Shown: in pieces, positions 20,901 to 30,262 of the stretch
Position numbering within the stretch: position 1 is the stretch's first letter
Layout of the letters: each line of letters begins with the position of its first letter
Source: Petrosia ficiformis
Lineage: Eukaryota; Porifera; Demospongiae; Haplosclerida; Petrosiidae
Assembly: GCA_947044365.1 (NCBI GenBank)
Contig: OX345636.1
Location: forward strand, 57,639,746-57,703,745
Direction: 5' to 3'
DNA: 64,000 bases
Notes under the pieces: model-generated
The model's input: only the letters and a program-made list of their open reading frames with translations
Database searches by the model: none
Told to the model about the DNA's origin: nothing
Translations under genes and position numbers: made by a program

Positions 20901-23900
20901 TCTCCAGAAATTCAGGCTTCTCTGCTTGGTGCTCTAAACGAGGGGTCTGGTGATGCTAATGTCTGCCTTTTATTAATGCATGGGGCACCAGCAGTAGGTA
21001 AATCTAGCGTTTGTCGTGTACTACAAGGTCTTCCACCTTTACCAAAACCCCAGCAGCATAGCACAGGCGTTTTCGAGAATCCAGTTCGATTAATCAAAAC
21101 GGGCCGCTTTTCTCTAACATCTGAAGCAGTACTAGAACATGTCGACGAGACGAAATTAATGGAAATGATTTCTTCACATATCTGTGAAAAAGAGAAAGAA
21201 CGCCAAGCAGAAACACAACCTCAGACTTCTACTAAACGTGAAAATCGAGACAAAAATACAGAAACACAAACTCCGACTGGTATTGTGCACCATGTTTCAA
21301 GTGAAACCTCCCCAGCAAAAAAACATCCAACCTAACAACCAATGTCAGATGTTCTTAGAGCTATTGCCAAGCTGAAAAAAGATGGGAAATCTTCTAACCT
21401 TTTCGATATTGCCTGGTTTCACCTAATGGATTCTGGTGGTCAGCCTCAGTTCACTGATGTACTTCCTCTTATGTTCCCAAAAGTGTCGCTTCATCTTGTA
21501 GTGATTCGTTTAGATGAGAAGCTAGATGATAAGCCAATGGTTCGTTACCTCGTTGCTGGTGAAAACAAATATGAGCTCCCAGAAAATCTTGCACTGTCCA
21601 ATCTACAAATAATACAGAGGACTTGTGAACTAGCTGAGGCCACTAGAATCTCTAGTGAGAACAAGGTTCGTCCATGGGTAATGGTTATTGCCACACGTTT
21701 AGATTGCGAGTGTTCCGAGGAATCTTTAAAAGAAAAAAATTCTCGTCTTCAATACCTAGTTGACAAGTACGATTGTATCCTTATACCGAAAAGTAAGGAT
21801 GAAGTGATTTTTGCCATGAATGCAATGGCTCCCGAAGGACAGAAACGTGATGAATATACACGCTTACTCCAACAGCAAGTTCTGCAGGCTCCAAAGGTTC
21901 ACACAAAAGATGTTAAAGTTCCTGCTCGATGGATGCTATTCCATTTGGAGCTTAGCCAATACTCTGACGAGGGTGTGGTGGAGAAATCTGTTTGTTTGGA
22001 AGTAGGAGATCGAATTCAGATGTACGATGATGATGCGATGAATGCTGTCAAATACTTCGATTCAGTTGGCTTACACAAGTACTTGCCTGATAAGCTTCCT
22101 GATCTAATCTTCACAAAGTTTGACCCAATTGTTTCTCGTCTGTCAGAAGTACTAGCTGCTTCTTTCACCCTGCCAAGTGCTGGTCCAATCGGAGAAGATC
22201 GTCGAAAGCTAAGGACCACTGGTATTCTAAGCAAAACATTTGTTGAAGAATTGTTTCGTGGCAAGTTCAACCCTGATCCATTCTCTGTAGATAGGTTTTT
22301 CACTCTCCTTGAATACGTACGAATTGCCAACCTGATTGATAAAGATACATATTTTATACCCTGTGTCTTACCATTGGATGACCCTAACCCTGTGAAATTT
22401 GTCACAGAGTGTTCTCCTGCATTGCTAACTTGGGGCAAAAATGTTCTTCCTCAAGGGTTTTTTCCTGCTTTAATCGTGCAGTTGCTTCAAAGGATATCTG
22501 CTCCACATTTTCGTCCTTCCCGTGGTGCAAAGCAACTTCGACGTGCAGTTTACCTCAGTTCGCAAGATGGGACTCTTCTTGTCGTTGATCAAACCTCGTG
22601 GTTTGAGTTGTATTTTTCTGGTGAAATCTTGAAATTTCCTCTCATGTTAGAAGCAGTGGAAGAATCTTCACGTCGTCTTGCAGATAGAATGAAGATTCAT
22701 AACTATGGAGAATTAATCCGTGGTGTTCAGTGTCCAGGTGTTAGTTGTGATGCTTCTTTTATTCATCCTGGTATAATACTACCACAATGTAATATGGCAG
22801 AGTGTACTGAGATGGAAGCTTACCGTTTCGAATTGTCACCAGAACAGAAGCATTGGATCAAATCAAGTTCAGGTAAATATGGTGTCTTCCTGTATAATTA
22901 TACTGAAATAATGTTGTTTGTCTCATTGATAATAGTGTCTGTTATAATAATTATTGATGTAATTCATATCATATATTGTAGGTGCTTCCCCTGATGCAAA
23001 ACAAGGTTACAAGACACCCACAAATCAAAGTGAAGGTATGTTTAGATAATGGGTTATTAGTGGGGCCAGACAATAATTGAATACTAGTTGGTATATAGTT
23101 ATACATTTGCCAATCATAACTACAATGAAGGTTCTAAATAACTTACCATTTTAGCTTCTTTGTGTTTCCCTTGTATGCTCCAGCTGTACTTGCATGTGGG
23201 GTTGTTATGGGGAAATGGTATCTGATTTATAAATACTCCTCCCTAGGGCCTGCAGCTATCAGGTGCCATGCTTATCGATCAGATATAGCCCATCTAGTTG
23301 TGTTATAACATAATACATAAACCATGGCTAGTTGGTACACACATGTATATACATACCACCAGCTTGTGTTCAGAAGTTTATGTGGATATATCCCTCAGCA
23401 CCTTCAAGCATAGTATATCCACATAAACCTCCTTCACAGCAAGTCCTAGCAATGGTTTATAAAAATAATTTCAAATTTTGTATAATCATTAATAAATAAT
23501 TATTTAGACTCATCTGATATCAAGGACATGGCTATTTTGAGTAGAAGACCTGAACTTGCTGAGCTTGAAAATCACGTTAGAACTAATCAGTGGCATGCTG
23601 TCGGCCTCCAACTTCATCTTGAAGAAAATGATTTGGTGGCAATTGAGCAAAAGTATTGTGGTGACATTGCTAGTTGCAGAAGATCCATGTTTGACCTTTG
23701 GCTGAAAACCTTCCCTGAAGCAAGTAGAAAACAACTCTTTGATTGTCTAAAATCAAAAGCTGTGGCTGAGATTCATATGGCTGAACAATATAGGGAATGT
23801 ATTTGTCATCAGTTATCTCAAAAACCAACACATAGCTACTATCAAAGGTATGCATTGCAGTATAATTAATAATATTTTATACCTGTAAAATAATAACATA

Positions 23901-24174
23901 CAATTTCATCATTAATTTTAATTGTTGTATATCAGAATTAATAAAAATATACCTGAGATTATACCCTGGAGATAATTGAGAAATAGTTTAGTGTTTTTTT
24001 GCAAATTGTCATAGTGTGCTTCCTGCATGACTAGTGATAAATGAATGTACATACACACACACACACACACGCACACACACACACACGCACACACACACAC
24101 ACACATTTCTTATTTGTATACTGCATTGTCATAGATGTAATTATTATTTTGTACTAATTTCATATCATAGTTGA
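17963..24174 (+). CDS. Roc-COR-like GTPase with C-terminal Death domain
   Basis: Exons: 17963-18007, 19731-19799, 20890-22872 (probably with a 69-nt intron at 21280-21348), 22982-23035, 23508-23847 and a last exon from 24171, where TGA follows one residue. The introns joining the exons up to 23508 are all phase 1; the last, after 23847, is phase 2. Short exons encode acidic linkers (DDKSTVTKKQEVSLPG; DDIKSDISEQDEANVKKPDE). The long exon has a P-loop (GAPAVGKSS, 20982-21008), a switch-II-like DSGGQPQF (21429-21452), a G4-like ATRLD, then a COR-type region (YFDSVGLHKYL, GILSKTFVEELF, LLEYVRIANLIDKDTYFIPC). The 23508 exon is a Death domain (ELENHVRTNQWHAVGLQLHL, MFDLWLKTFPEASRKQL, AVAEIHMAEQY). 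Such proteins are probably cytosolic signalling GTPases; partners are unknown. The 5' exon with the start codon was not found. Confidence 0.85.
18008..18571. other. Intron, no further feature seen
   Basis: AT-rich intronic sequence of the Roc-COR gene. I see no exon, tandem array or transposon terminus before the hAT-like element that begins at 18572. Confidence 0.4.
18572..18861. mobile_element. hAT-like MITE (290 bp) in Roc-COR gene intron
   Basis: The ends TAGGGCTGCGACGGAGG and CCTTCGTTCCCAGCCCCA are imperfect inverted repeats. The flanking octamers CATGTATT (18564-18571) and CTTGTATT (18862-18869) match at 7 of 8 positions, fitting an hAT target duplication. No transposase is present. 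Confidence 0.6.
18862..18951. repeat. 9-bp repeat (TTGTATTAC)n
   Basis: About ten units of CTTGTATTA directly follow the right end of the hAT-like element. The unit matches the target-site duplication plus its neighbour (compare TTGTATTAC at 18557), so the array seems to have grown from the insertion flank. The minus-strand frame gives an Asn-Thr-Ser repeat that is not a gene. Confidence 0.85.
18962..19495. mobile_element. Foldback element with ~115-bp arms and internal ORF
   Basis: Left-arm motifs (GAGTAGGAGCGGCAGACGAC, CATTTCATTAAATTG, CAAACTATCTGTCTG, CCATCTGTTACTATTTTTAG, AATCCAC) recur inverted at about 19378-19490. The central ~290 bp hold a minus-strand open frame (19367-19185) starting MASTPRRSPRSVSIRTCLEA and continuing ESPTIRKARACFGEAEKELF. 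It reads like real coding sequence, but I do not recognise it. It may be an element-encoded exon or a captured host exon. Confidence 0.5.
19572..19650 (-). mobile_element. tRNA-Cys-like SINE head fragment
   Basis: On the minus strand the sequence reads GGGTCCTAGTGGCCTGCTAG, CTAAAGTGCTGGCCTGCAAT, CGAAAGGTTGCAGGTTTAAG, CCCCGCTAGGG. It has an A-box-like start, a CTGCAAT loop (anticodon GCA) and a decayed B box (GGTTTAAGCC for GGTTCGANTCC). Terminal pairing (TCCTAG / CTAGGG) is partial. Its sequence is unlike the 4062 SINE, so it represents a second tRNA-derived family or a tRNA pseudogene. Confidence 0.45.
19922..20045 (+). repeat. Paralogous intron segment, copy 2
   Basis: This is the direct repeat of 17452-17582 (AGTAGAATGCTGTATTTG, ACCACTCTTCTTAATAG, TCCTATACATAGAACTATTG, CAATACATGTATTGAGAATG). 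It lies between the linker exon at 19731 and the long Roc-COR exon. Confidence 0.75.
20447..20543. repeat. 26-bp tandem repeat, ~4 copies
   Basis: Units of CCACTTGTATCAACATCATT plus GAAAAG are repeated with small changes (TGTGTC/TGTATC, AACATC/AATAGC). They lie in the intron before the long Roc-COR exon. No function is evident. Confidence 0.8.
21280..21348 (+). other. Probable 69-nt in-frame intron containing a stop codon
   Basis: The long exon has a TAA at 21333-21335 in an otherwise open frame of about 660 codons. The TAA lies inside a stretch that starts GTATTG (21280) and ends AATGTCAG (21348). The stretch is 69 nt, a multiple of three, and would be phase 1 like the gene's neighbouring introns. 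It holds a branch-like CTAAC 16 nt before the acceptor. Removal joins ...QTPT to DVLRAIAKL. The alternative is a true nonsense mutation. Confidence 0.6.
23376..23428. repeat. Small hairpin with 15-bp arms
   Basis: GTTTATGTGGATATA and TATATCCACATAAAC are exact reverse complements 23 bp apart, in the intron before the Death-domain exon. It is probably a tiny foldback remnant. Confidence 0.75.
24052..24104. repeat. (CA)n microsatellite
   Basis: A CA run of about 53 bp with three CG interruptions lies in the last intron of the Roc-COR gene. The minus-strand VCVCVC frame is an artefact of the repeat. Confidence 0.95.
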
Positions 24175-24429
24175 ACCACTGTGACAAAGACAACAAACCA
24201 AAAAACACAGAAAGTAAGACCTTTATATATGACATGCATAACTATTATCCTTAAATGTTTAAATGTATTTTTAATTCTTGCGATTTAAGTACATTCAATT
24301 TATCCCACGATATTTTTTTTTCTAGACTACACACCTCCTATACTAAACACTCTAGCAACATTAGAAAATCTGTCAACAGAAACATCACAACTTTCAATTA
24401 TATATACCTTGTTTAATATTTATTTTTAA
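24171..24429 (+). other. Possible alternative 3' exons after the Death domain
   Basis: 24171-24213 (LNHCDKDNKPKNTE, donor GTAAGA) and 24326-24429 (YTPPILNTLATLENLSTETS, stop TAA) join into one open frame with good acceptors (CATATCATAG and a T-run TCTAG). The Death-domain exon reaches 24171 in phase 2, which gives an immediate TGA, so this frame would need a different upstream exon. It may be an alternative tail or chance. Confidence 0.3.
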
Positions 24430-24582
24430 TAATTTTTTTGTTTTTTTGTAGCATATATAATTAATCTGCTGAATGAACTAAATTTGAATTACTTAAATAT
24501 CTCTTTTCATCTTACATATTGTTTTCCATTGACTTTCTGATTGCAGTATCATTATTTTCATAGCTCAGAAAGCCAAATTTCA

Positions 24583-24825
24583 TTAGTACTGCTGCAATTC
24601 ACTGGGCCTTGGATGTATGACACCCCAAGCTACAAGGGTATTTCTATTGTCCAAAATGCCCACATTTTGTTGAATGTGGTCTGGCTGAGCATCATTCAAG
24701 TGTCCAACCTTTGATGTTACTTTAAAGGATGTTTTAGTGTATGCACGGGTAGTTGGGTGTATGCTATGAAGATACAAAAGAAAACCGAGAGGTATTCGAA
24801 CCAGACACTGCAAACCTGCAGACAT
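24583..24825 (-). other. 80-codon ORF, unrecognised
   Basis: The frame has ordinary protein-like composition (LVRIPLGFLLYLHSIHPTTR, SKVGHLNDAQPDHIQQNVGI), unlike the repeat translations nearby. No known domain is recognised and no splice partner was found. It lies in the ~2 kb between the Roc-COR gene and the first MGAT1-like exon. It could be a transposon fragment. Confidence 0.25.
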
Positions 24826-24904
24826 TCATATACAGATCGACATTTTCTTCGATACGCGTCTGAGTAGTCTATGCTGTACTATATATTTTTACAGTGTATT
24901 GCAG

Positions 24905-25125
24905 CGCTTGAACATTGCGGGTTGCGATACACACGCAATACGCAATTGCAATCGACTGTAGTACAGTCGATTGTAGTTGCGTTTGAACATTGCGGATTGC
25001 GTTTTAACATACACAATGTACAGTCGATTGAGGTTGCGTTTGAACCGGATTGCATACGCAATGTAAACGTTTGAACATTGCGAATTGCGTGTATGGCAGG
25101 CACGCAATCCGCAATGTTCAAAGTA
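24905..25125. repeat. Compound inverted/direct repeat with TTGAACATTGCG motif
   Basis: TTGAACATTGCGG/AATTGCGT occurs three times on plus (about 24909, 24988 and 25072) and once inverted (CGCAATCCGCAATGTTCAA, about 25104). Between them lie a perfect palindrome around AATCGACTGTAGTACAGTCGATT (split here: AATCGACTGTA / TACAGTCGATT) and a second CAGTCGATTG. Open frames run on both strands, but only as translations of the repeat. Confidence 0.75.
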
Positions 25126-26147
25126 TAAAGAGCCCGTATAACACAAAATACGGACACATTCGACAAACCCAGGTCCGCATAACTATGTTAATTAAAGTGG
25201 TACTAGGGAGTGGGCGGATGCGACTTCAATCACTTTCAAAATACAATATAATATGAATAAAATTGGATGTAATACCAACCTTCATATCTTCTAATCACCT
25301 TTATAGTGTCCTGGAAGTGATAAAACGTATATAAAATTTCCATTTTTTCAATTTAGATAAGTACAATTACAAATCCACGAAAGCCACGCCCACCATACAT
25401 GGAGTGCGCTTGCACCAAGTACAATGTATTTTGAGAAAACTTACGAAGCCGTTTTCTGCAAATTCATTTTACTTTTATAGTTACAAGAGGCTGAATTCTG
25501 TAGCTTTTCAGTGAAACCATAAAATCTACCTTTCTAGGCACTATCAAACTCCGATCTTTCTAGAGAGCAACCCTGCCAGGGTTCCCCACCCACCGCCACC
25601 GCCACCGCCACCGCCACCTCCACCTCCACCACCCGAAGGGTGTGTTTAGCTTTGTTTCTGAAAATAAACCATCAGTGAAAACATTAGGCCCAATAATTAT
25701 ACCCCCGGGTGGGTGTGGCTTCCAAAAGATACAGAATTGAACCAGATTGTATGCAGCAAGAAGCTGGCAAGACTAGAAACCGATTGGAGTTTCATCTACC
25801 CCTCCCCCTAGTACAACCTTAATGTTTGTCTGCATATCTAAAGCTAGCATCCAGGTCAGCGTACTCGTGCTAGACAGCACTGATATTTTTCTGTATACCA
25901 ATGATTTTACCATTGTTAACCCTTAGAGGACTGAGCATACTTTTCAAATTCTTCCCTTTTCCAACACTGGTGTCTCTGCTGCATATATTTTGGCCACCGT
26001 TCACTTTCTCTACCCCAACGTTTAACCATGACTCCTTTTCCAATATGGAGTACTACTTCTACCAATTTGTTTACTGGGACTCCAAAGTCCCCAAGCGCTT
26101 CGTAGGAAACTTAATGTGGTCATTAACCCTTGAGCACTTTATATCAG
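25126..26147. other. Region where upstream MGAT1-like exons are expected but not found
   Basis: I looked for the conserved IACDR-type segment that precedes YRPS in GnT-I and saw none. The stretch has a CCACCG microsatellite (25586-25633). A plus frame at 25901-26147 (HDSFSNMEYYFYQFVYWDSK) is begun and ended by TTAACCCTT-like sequence (25917 and 26123) and does not resemble GnT-I. It may be an unrecognised transposon fragment. Confidence 0.4.
25586..25633. repeat. (CCACCG/CCACCT)n microsatellite
   Basis: A GC-rich hexamer run stands out from the AT-rich surroundings. No coding frame around it is supported. Confidence 0.9.
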
Positions 26148-26250
26148 ATATAGACCATCAGAAGATCTATTTCCTATTATTATTAGTCAAGATTGTATTC
26201 ATGAGGGTACCTCCAATGTAATTGATTCTTACGGTGACAAGATTTCACAT

Positions 26251-26495
26251 ATAAAAGTGAGTATGTCATGTGACCTGTGCACATACACATGTACATGTAC
26301 ATTTTAAGTGAGTACATGTATGTCATGTGACCTGTGTATATGTACCTGTACATGTACATTTTAAGTGAGTACATGTATGTCATGGGACCTGTGTATATAC
26401 ATTACATGTACATGTACAGTTTAAGTGAGTATGTCATGTGACCTGTGTATGTACATTACTTGTAAATGTACATGTACAGTTTAAGTGAGTATATA
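26251..26495. repeat. 50-60-bp minisatellite carrying a splice donor
   Basis: Five copies of AAGTGAGTA(CATGTA)TGTCATGTGACCTGTG start near 26255, 26305, 26363, 26423 and 26483, separated by ACATGT spacer. The first copy is the real donor of the exon 26148-26256 (ATAAAA-GTGAGT). The others repeat AAGTGAGT downstream in the intron. Confidence 0.9.
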
Positions 26496-26832
26496 ATGTG
26501 ATCAGTGTATATTGTACATACATACATGTATACATGTACATGTACAATGTATGTCACTGTCACTCTAACTTCTTAAGTTATGTACATGTACATATTACAT
26601 GTTGTGTACATTTTAGTGTCAATACTAACATTGTTGTTCCTATACTGACATTTTGGGTACATACACATGTATATTACAAATTACAACACATTGTTTGGTA
26701 AAGAAGTGGCACACTGAAGAAGCTATTTAATCATTGCTTCATTATTGAGTTACAGTGTAATTATATACTAACTTTACATGTACTTATAAATAATAGATTC
26801 CACAGTACAGACTTTATAACTACATGTACATG
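26496..26832. other. Intronic AT-rich and ACATGT DNA
   Basis: This intron of the MGAT1-like gene has TACATG runs at 26515-26545 and 26580-26610. No exon or transposon end was recognised. Confidence 0.4.
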
Positions 26833-26895
26833 TGTCTGTCTGTCTTCCTTCCTTTCTTTCTTTCTTTCTTTCATCTCAAGTGTTATCATGTAAAT
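26833..26895 (+). mobile_element. SINE tail fragment
   Basis: CTGTCTGTCTTCCTTCC followed by (CTTT)n and ATCTCAAGTGTTATCATGTA resembles the 3' tail of the tRNA-derived SINE at 4062 (CTTT run, then ATAATATCATGTA). Head and body are missing. It faces the minus-strand copy at 26969. Confidence 0.4.
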
Positions 26896-26968
26896 TGTAA
26901 CTATATACATGAATATCTGTCCAATTTCAATAACCATTATACAACATTACAAATGTATTAATGTACAT

Positions 26969-27062
26969 GATGTTATCGGAGATGTAGAAAGAAAGAAAGA
27001 AAGACACCTAAGGCAAATTCCCAATGGAAAAATGAAAATGAGAGTTGCCTCAGGTGGGATGT
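26969..27062 (-). mobile_element. tRNA-derived SINE, truncated copy
   Basis: On the minus strand it reads CATCCCACCTGAGGCAACTC, TCATTTTCATTTTTCCATTG, then GCCTTAGGTG, the (CTTT)n tail and ACATCTCCGATAACATCATG. It therefore starts in the tRNA T arm and covers the whole body of the family seen at 4062. It lies in an MGAT1-like intron, about 90 bp before the exon at 27150. Confidence 0.75.
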
Positions 27063-27330
27063 ACAGTACATGTAATTATAAAACTCTATTAATAATCATA
27101 ATTATTCATTTTTGTCTTATATTATTAATTTCTTTTCTTATTTCATTAGCAACCTGACCAATCTGAGTTTCCATTGAAAGGAAAAGAAAGGAAAATGAAG
27201 GGTTATTGTAAAATAGCTCGTCATTATAAATGGGCTCTGGGTCAAGTATTTGATGTGTATGGATATAACTATGCTATTGTTGTTGAAGGTACACTGCATG
27301 TGTAAATACACGTACATGTATGCTATAAGT

Positions 27331-27540
27331 TTGACAGTAGTGAGTACTTTTAGTTACAGTACTAAGTAGGTAGCTATTCTCAACCAGTGTGTGCAGAACA
27401 CTGTACATGACAGTAGTAAGTACTATTAGTTACAGTACTAGGTAGGTAGCTATTCTCAACCAGTGTGTGCAGAACACTGTACATGACAGTAGTGAGTACT
27501 ATTAGTTACAGTTATGTGGTTATTCGCAAACCAGTGTACA
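27331..27540. repeat. 78-bp tandem repeat, ~2.7 copies
   Basis: GACAGTAGTGAGTACT, TTAGTTACAGTACTA, GGTAGCTATTCTCAACCAGT and GTGTGCAGAACACTGTACAT recur from 27331, 27408 and 27486. It lies in an MGAT1-like intron just after the donor at 27289. The remainder of the intron to 27690 is TATACATGTA repeat. Confidence 0.85.
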
Positions 27541-28326
27541 TTGTAGATGTATACATATATGTATACAATCATTTATTATACATGTATACATCTACATGTA
27601 TTATACATGTAAACATATAATATACATGTATACATGTATAATACATGTTTACATGTATTATACATGTATACATGTATACATGTATAATGCATGTACATGT
27701 ATATCACCATAACTAAAGATTGTTTTTGGCAATTCATCTTGTAATACCAATACAATTAGAACGAGTGCATCTCTCATTTAAATTGATCAATTAATGAATT
27801 CCAATTTACCTCTTGTGTACTGATTAAAGTATAGCTCTCATCATAGTATCTTATAAGTTAGGTAGTGTACAGTATGTGTGAAAGATTGAACATGTAATAA
27901 GGTGATATTTCAACTGTACTTCTCAGTAGTACCATTGTACTCCATCGTACTGTAATGTGTGAATTTGCTTTCCCTGATACCATGCATAGTGCTAAGCATT
28001 TAATACTGTTTAGTACATTTGAATTACAGTGTACTTCACTCACAATGTACACTGTAGTCAATGGAAGTACAGTGATAGTATGTAAACTTAATGATTTTAA
28101 TAAATATAATAATAATTAATTTAATTATAATTATGTCTCAGATGATTTGGAAGTGGCTCCAGACTTTTACTCATATTTTCAAGCTACGCGTCAACTTTTA
28201 GCAACTGATAAGAAGTTATGGTGTGTGTCAGCATGGAATGATAATGAAAAGAAGTATTTATTGATACAGATGACATTGGTAAGATAATATTACCTATTTT
28301 TAATAGGTATGGTACATGATAATACT

Positions 28327-28334
28327 GAGATGAG

Positions 28335-28365
<31 letters not shown>

Positions 28366-28407
28366 CACCTGAGGCAAATGAAAAATGAAAAAATGAGTTG
28401 CTGTACA
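28327..28407 (-). mobile_element. tRNA-derived SINE, 5'-truncated copy
   Basis: On the minus strand it reads AACTCATTTTTTCATTTTTC, ATTTGCCTCAGGTGTC and a long (CTTT)n tail of about seven units. It lacks the tRNA head. It is in the MGAT1-like intron after 28278. Confidence 0.7.
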
Positions 28408-28470
28408 TGTATAGTATCATTTGATGAGTGCATGTACAGTGTAATTATGAAATGTCTGTATGCATGTACA

Positions 28471-28582
28471 TAATGTGTGTGTGTGTGTGTGTGTCACTGT
28501 ATGTATGCATGTGCACGTGTGTGCATCTGTGTGTGTACATTATGTTTGTGTCTGTGTGCCTCTATGTGTCTGTGTGTGTGTG
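28471..28582. repeat. TG-rich microsatellite
   Basis: Two (TG)n blocks with GTGTCTGTGTGCCTCTATG-type interruptions. All three plus frames stay open as Val/Cys-rich translations, which is a property of the repeat. Confidence 0.85.
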
Positions 28583-28879
28583 GACATCAACACTGCTTCA
28601 GCTTGCTCATTCAGCTTTTCTTTAAGGTTCTGCTCTGGAGTGCTTTTATTAAAATACAATGTACAGTGTATGTAAGAACATATTTGTGTGCTATATTTGC
28701 TTAGTGCATATCACATGATATTGAGCCAATCACTTTTTTGTATATTAGTCACCTGGTCATGTTTTAAACAACATTTAATGCATAATGGGCATTAACTACA
28801 TGTACTAAATACACAGTTACATGTACGTACCTGTGAAATGTAACTAGAATTGTCAACTGCTGGGCACTGAGTCTTTTGG

Positions 28880-29052
28880 AACATTCTTTACAGTATGTTA
28901 AACATTTTACTGTGGCACTGAGGTGGGCCAATGAAGGTCTCAATTAGATAATGCACTCGCTTTACTTGTGAATTATCTAATCTCGATCTTCATTAAGCCT
29001 GGCCCTCGGGCTATGTTAAAATGCTCAATGTACCATAAAGAATGCTTTAAAT
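28880..29052. mobile_element. Foldback MITE (~170 bp)
   Basis: ACATTCTTTACAGTATGTTA, AACATTTTACTG, GGGCCAATGAAGGTCTC, AATTAGATAATGCACTCG at the left pair with TGAATTATCTAATCTCGATC, TTCATTAAGCCTGGCCC, TTAAAATGCTCAATG, ACCATAAAGAATGCTT at the right. It lies in the MGAT1-like intron. Confidence 0.75.
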
Positions 29053-29089
29053 ATTACATAGTACATATAATTGTGCATGTATATCTATA

Positions 29090-29545
29090 GTACATGTACA
29101 TATATACATGCATCTATAGTACATGTATAATTATCTGTAGTACATGTACATGTACCTTTAATTATCTTTAGTACATGTACATGTATAATTATCTGTAGTA
29201 CATGTACATGTAATTATCTGTAGTACATGTACATGTAATTATCTTTAGTACATGTACATGTATAATTATCTGTAGTACATATACATGTATAATTATCTGT
29301 AGTACATGTACATGTAATTATCTTTAGTACATGTACATGTGTAATTATCTGTAGTACATGTACATGTACAACTCTCATTTTTCATTTTTCCATTGCCTCA
29401 GGTGTCTTTCTTTCTTTCTTTCTACATCTCTGATAACATCATGTACATGTATAATTACCTGTAGTACACGTACATGTACATGTGTAATTATTTGTTGTAT
29501 ACACATGTTCTGTAGTACATTTACATGTATAAATAACTGTAGTAG
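29090..29545. repeat. ~25-bp minisatellite (AGTACATGTACATGTAATTATCTGT)
   Basis: About twelve units combine a TACATGTACATG block with AATTATCTGTAGT or AATTATCTTTAGT. A SINE fragment (29369-29440) interrupts the array, and units resume after it, so the SINE landed in an existing array. Confidence 0.9.
29369..29440 (+). mobile_element. tRNA-derived SINE, headless copy
   Basis: ACAACTCTCATTTTTCATTT, TTCCATTGCCTCAGGTGTC, (CTTT)n and ACATCTCTGATAACATCATG match the 4062 SINE from the last bases of the tRNA region to the tail. Confidence 0.8.
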
Positions 29546-29769
29546 ATGTACATGTATATGACTTGTTTGCTTATACTGTATAAATGTTTTCAATGTAAGG
29601 CTAATAATGTAAACTTACATGTATAGTACATGTATATGCACATAATTTAAATACAGTGTATCTTTTATAGTACTGCAGGTAAACTGTATAGAACAGACTT
29701 CTTTCCTGAACTAGGATGGATGTTGACAGTTAACCTATGACATGAGTTGAAGGATAAATGGCCAATAAG

Positions 29770-30124
29770 GTGAATTACATGTATATGTATGTACATGTAC
29801 TTGCACATACATGTATAAATATATACTGTGTAATGTTTATAATAATGGCCAATAAGATGAATTATACACATGTATATATACTGTGTAATTACTTGTATAA
29901 TGTTTATAATTTATTATGAGTTGAAGGTTAAATGGCCAATAAAGGGAATTATTGCTGATCATGTGACCTGTGGCCAGTCAGAGTGCAGATATGATGCGTC
30001 ACATGTTTGAACATTAAATCACTTATTACACTTTTGCATGCAATAAGTTAGTTATTGTACACTTTGCTCACCTCTACTAACGAAGCTGCTCCAACAAGAG
30101 TGGTAGTTCACCAGATTGTCAATA
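29770..30124. other. Intron with three copies of an AAGGATAAATGGCCAATAAG-like segment
   Basis: The 3' end of the exon at 29679-29769 (GAGTTGAAGGATAAATGG, CCAATAAGGTGAATTA) is echoed at 29847-29862 (GGCCAATAAGATGAATTA) and 29920-29952 (GAGTTGAAGGTTAAATGG, CCAATAAAGGGAATTA), separated by ACATGT and TATATACTGTGTAAT. These are partial duplications of exon end plus donor. No separate exon function is supported. Confidence 0.6.
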
Positions 30125-30262
30125 AATCGCTTATAACACATTTCACAGTGCATCGTGTGTTTTAATGTAGCACTTAGGTGGTCAATAAAGGTCTTGTTTA
30201 TATTGACTCACGCTACATTAAAACACCTAATCACAGTAAAATGCGTTATAACTATTACATAA
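30125..30262. mobile_element. Foldback MITE (~138 bp)
   Basis: TCGCTTATAACACATTTCAC, GTGTTTTAATGTAGCACTTA and GGTGGTCAATAAAGGTCTTG pair with ATATTGACTCACGCTACATT, AAAACACCTAATCACAG and TAAAATGCGTTATAACTA. It is related in style to 28880-29052 (shared TTTTACTGTG / CACAGTAAAA motif), suggesting one family. Confidence 0.7.

Noticed and set aside
22016..22438. 140-codon minus-strand ORF
   Set aside because: It is the antisense shadow of the COR-coding exon; the plus frame carries the conserved motifs.
23918..24106. Cys/Val-rich small protein on the minus strand
   Set aside because: It is a translation of the (CA)n microsatellite.
24171..24213. Certain continuation of the Death-domain protein
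   Set aside because: The only phase compatible with the upstream donor gives an immediate TGA; the open frame is in another phase.
25916..26130. piggyBac element (TTAACCCTT at both sides)
   Set aside because: The two TTAACCCTT motifs are direct, not inverted, and no transposase sequence was recognised.
25901..26221. 106-codon plus ORF as the first MGAT1 exon (hydrophobic start)
   Set aside because: It reads the 26148 exon in the wrong frame and lacks GnT-I similarity; the conserved frame begins at the AG at 26147.
28428..28704. Three overlapping plus-strand small ORFs
   Set aside because: All are open only because of (TG)n repeat; no homologue-like sequence or splice context is seen.
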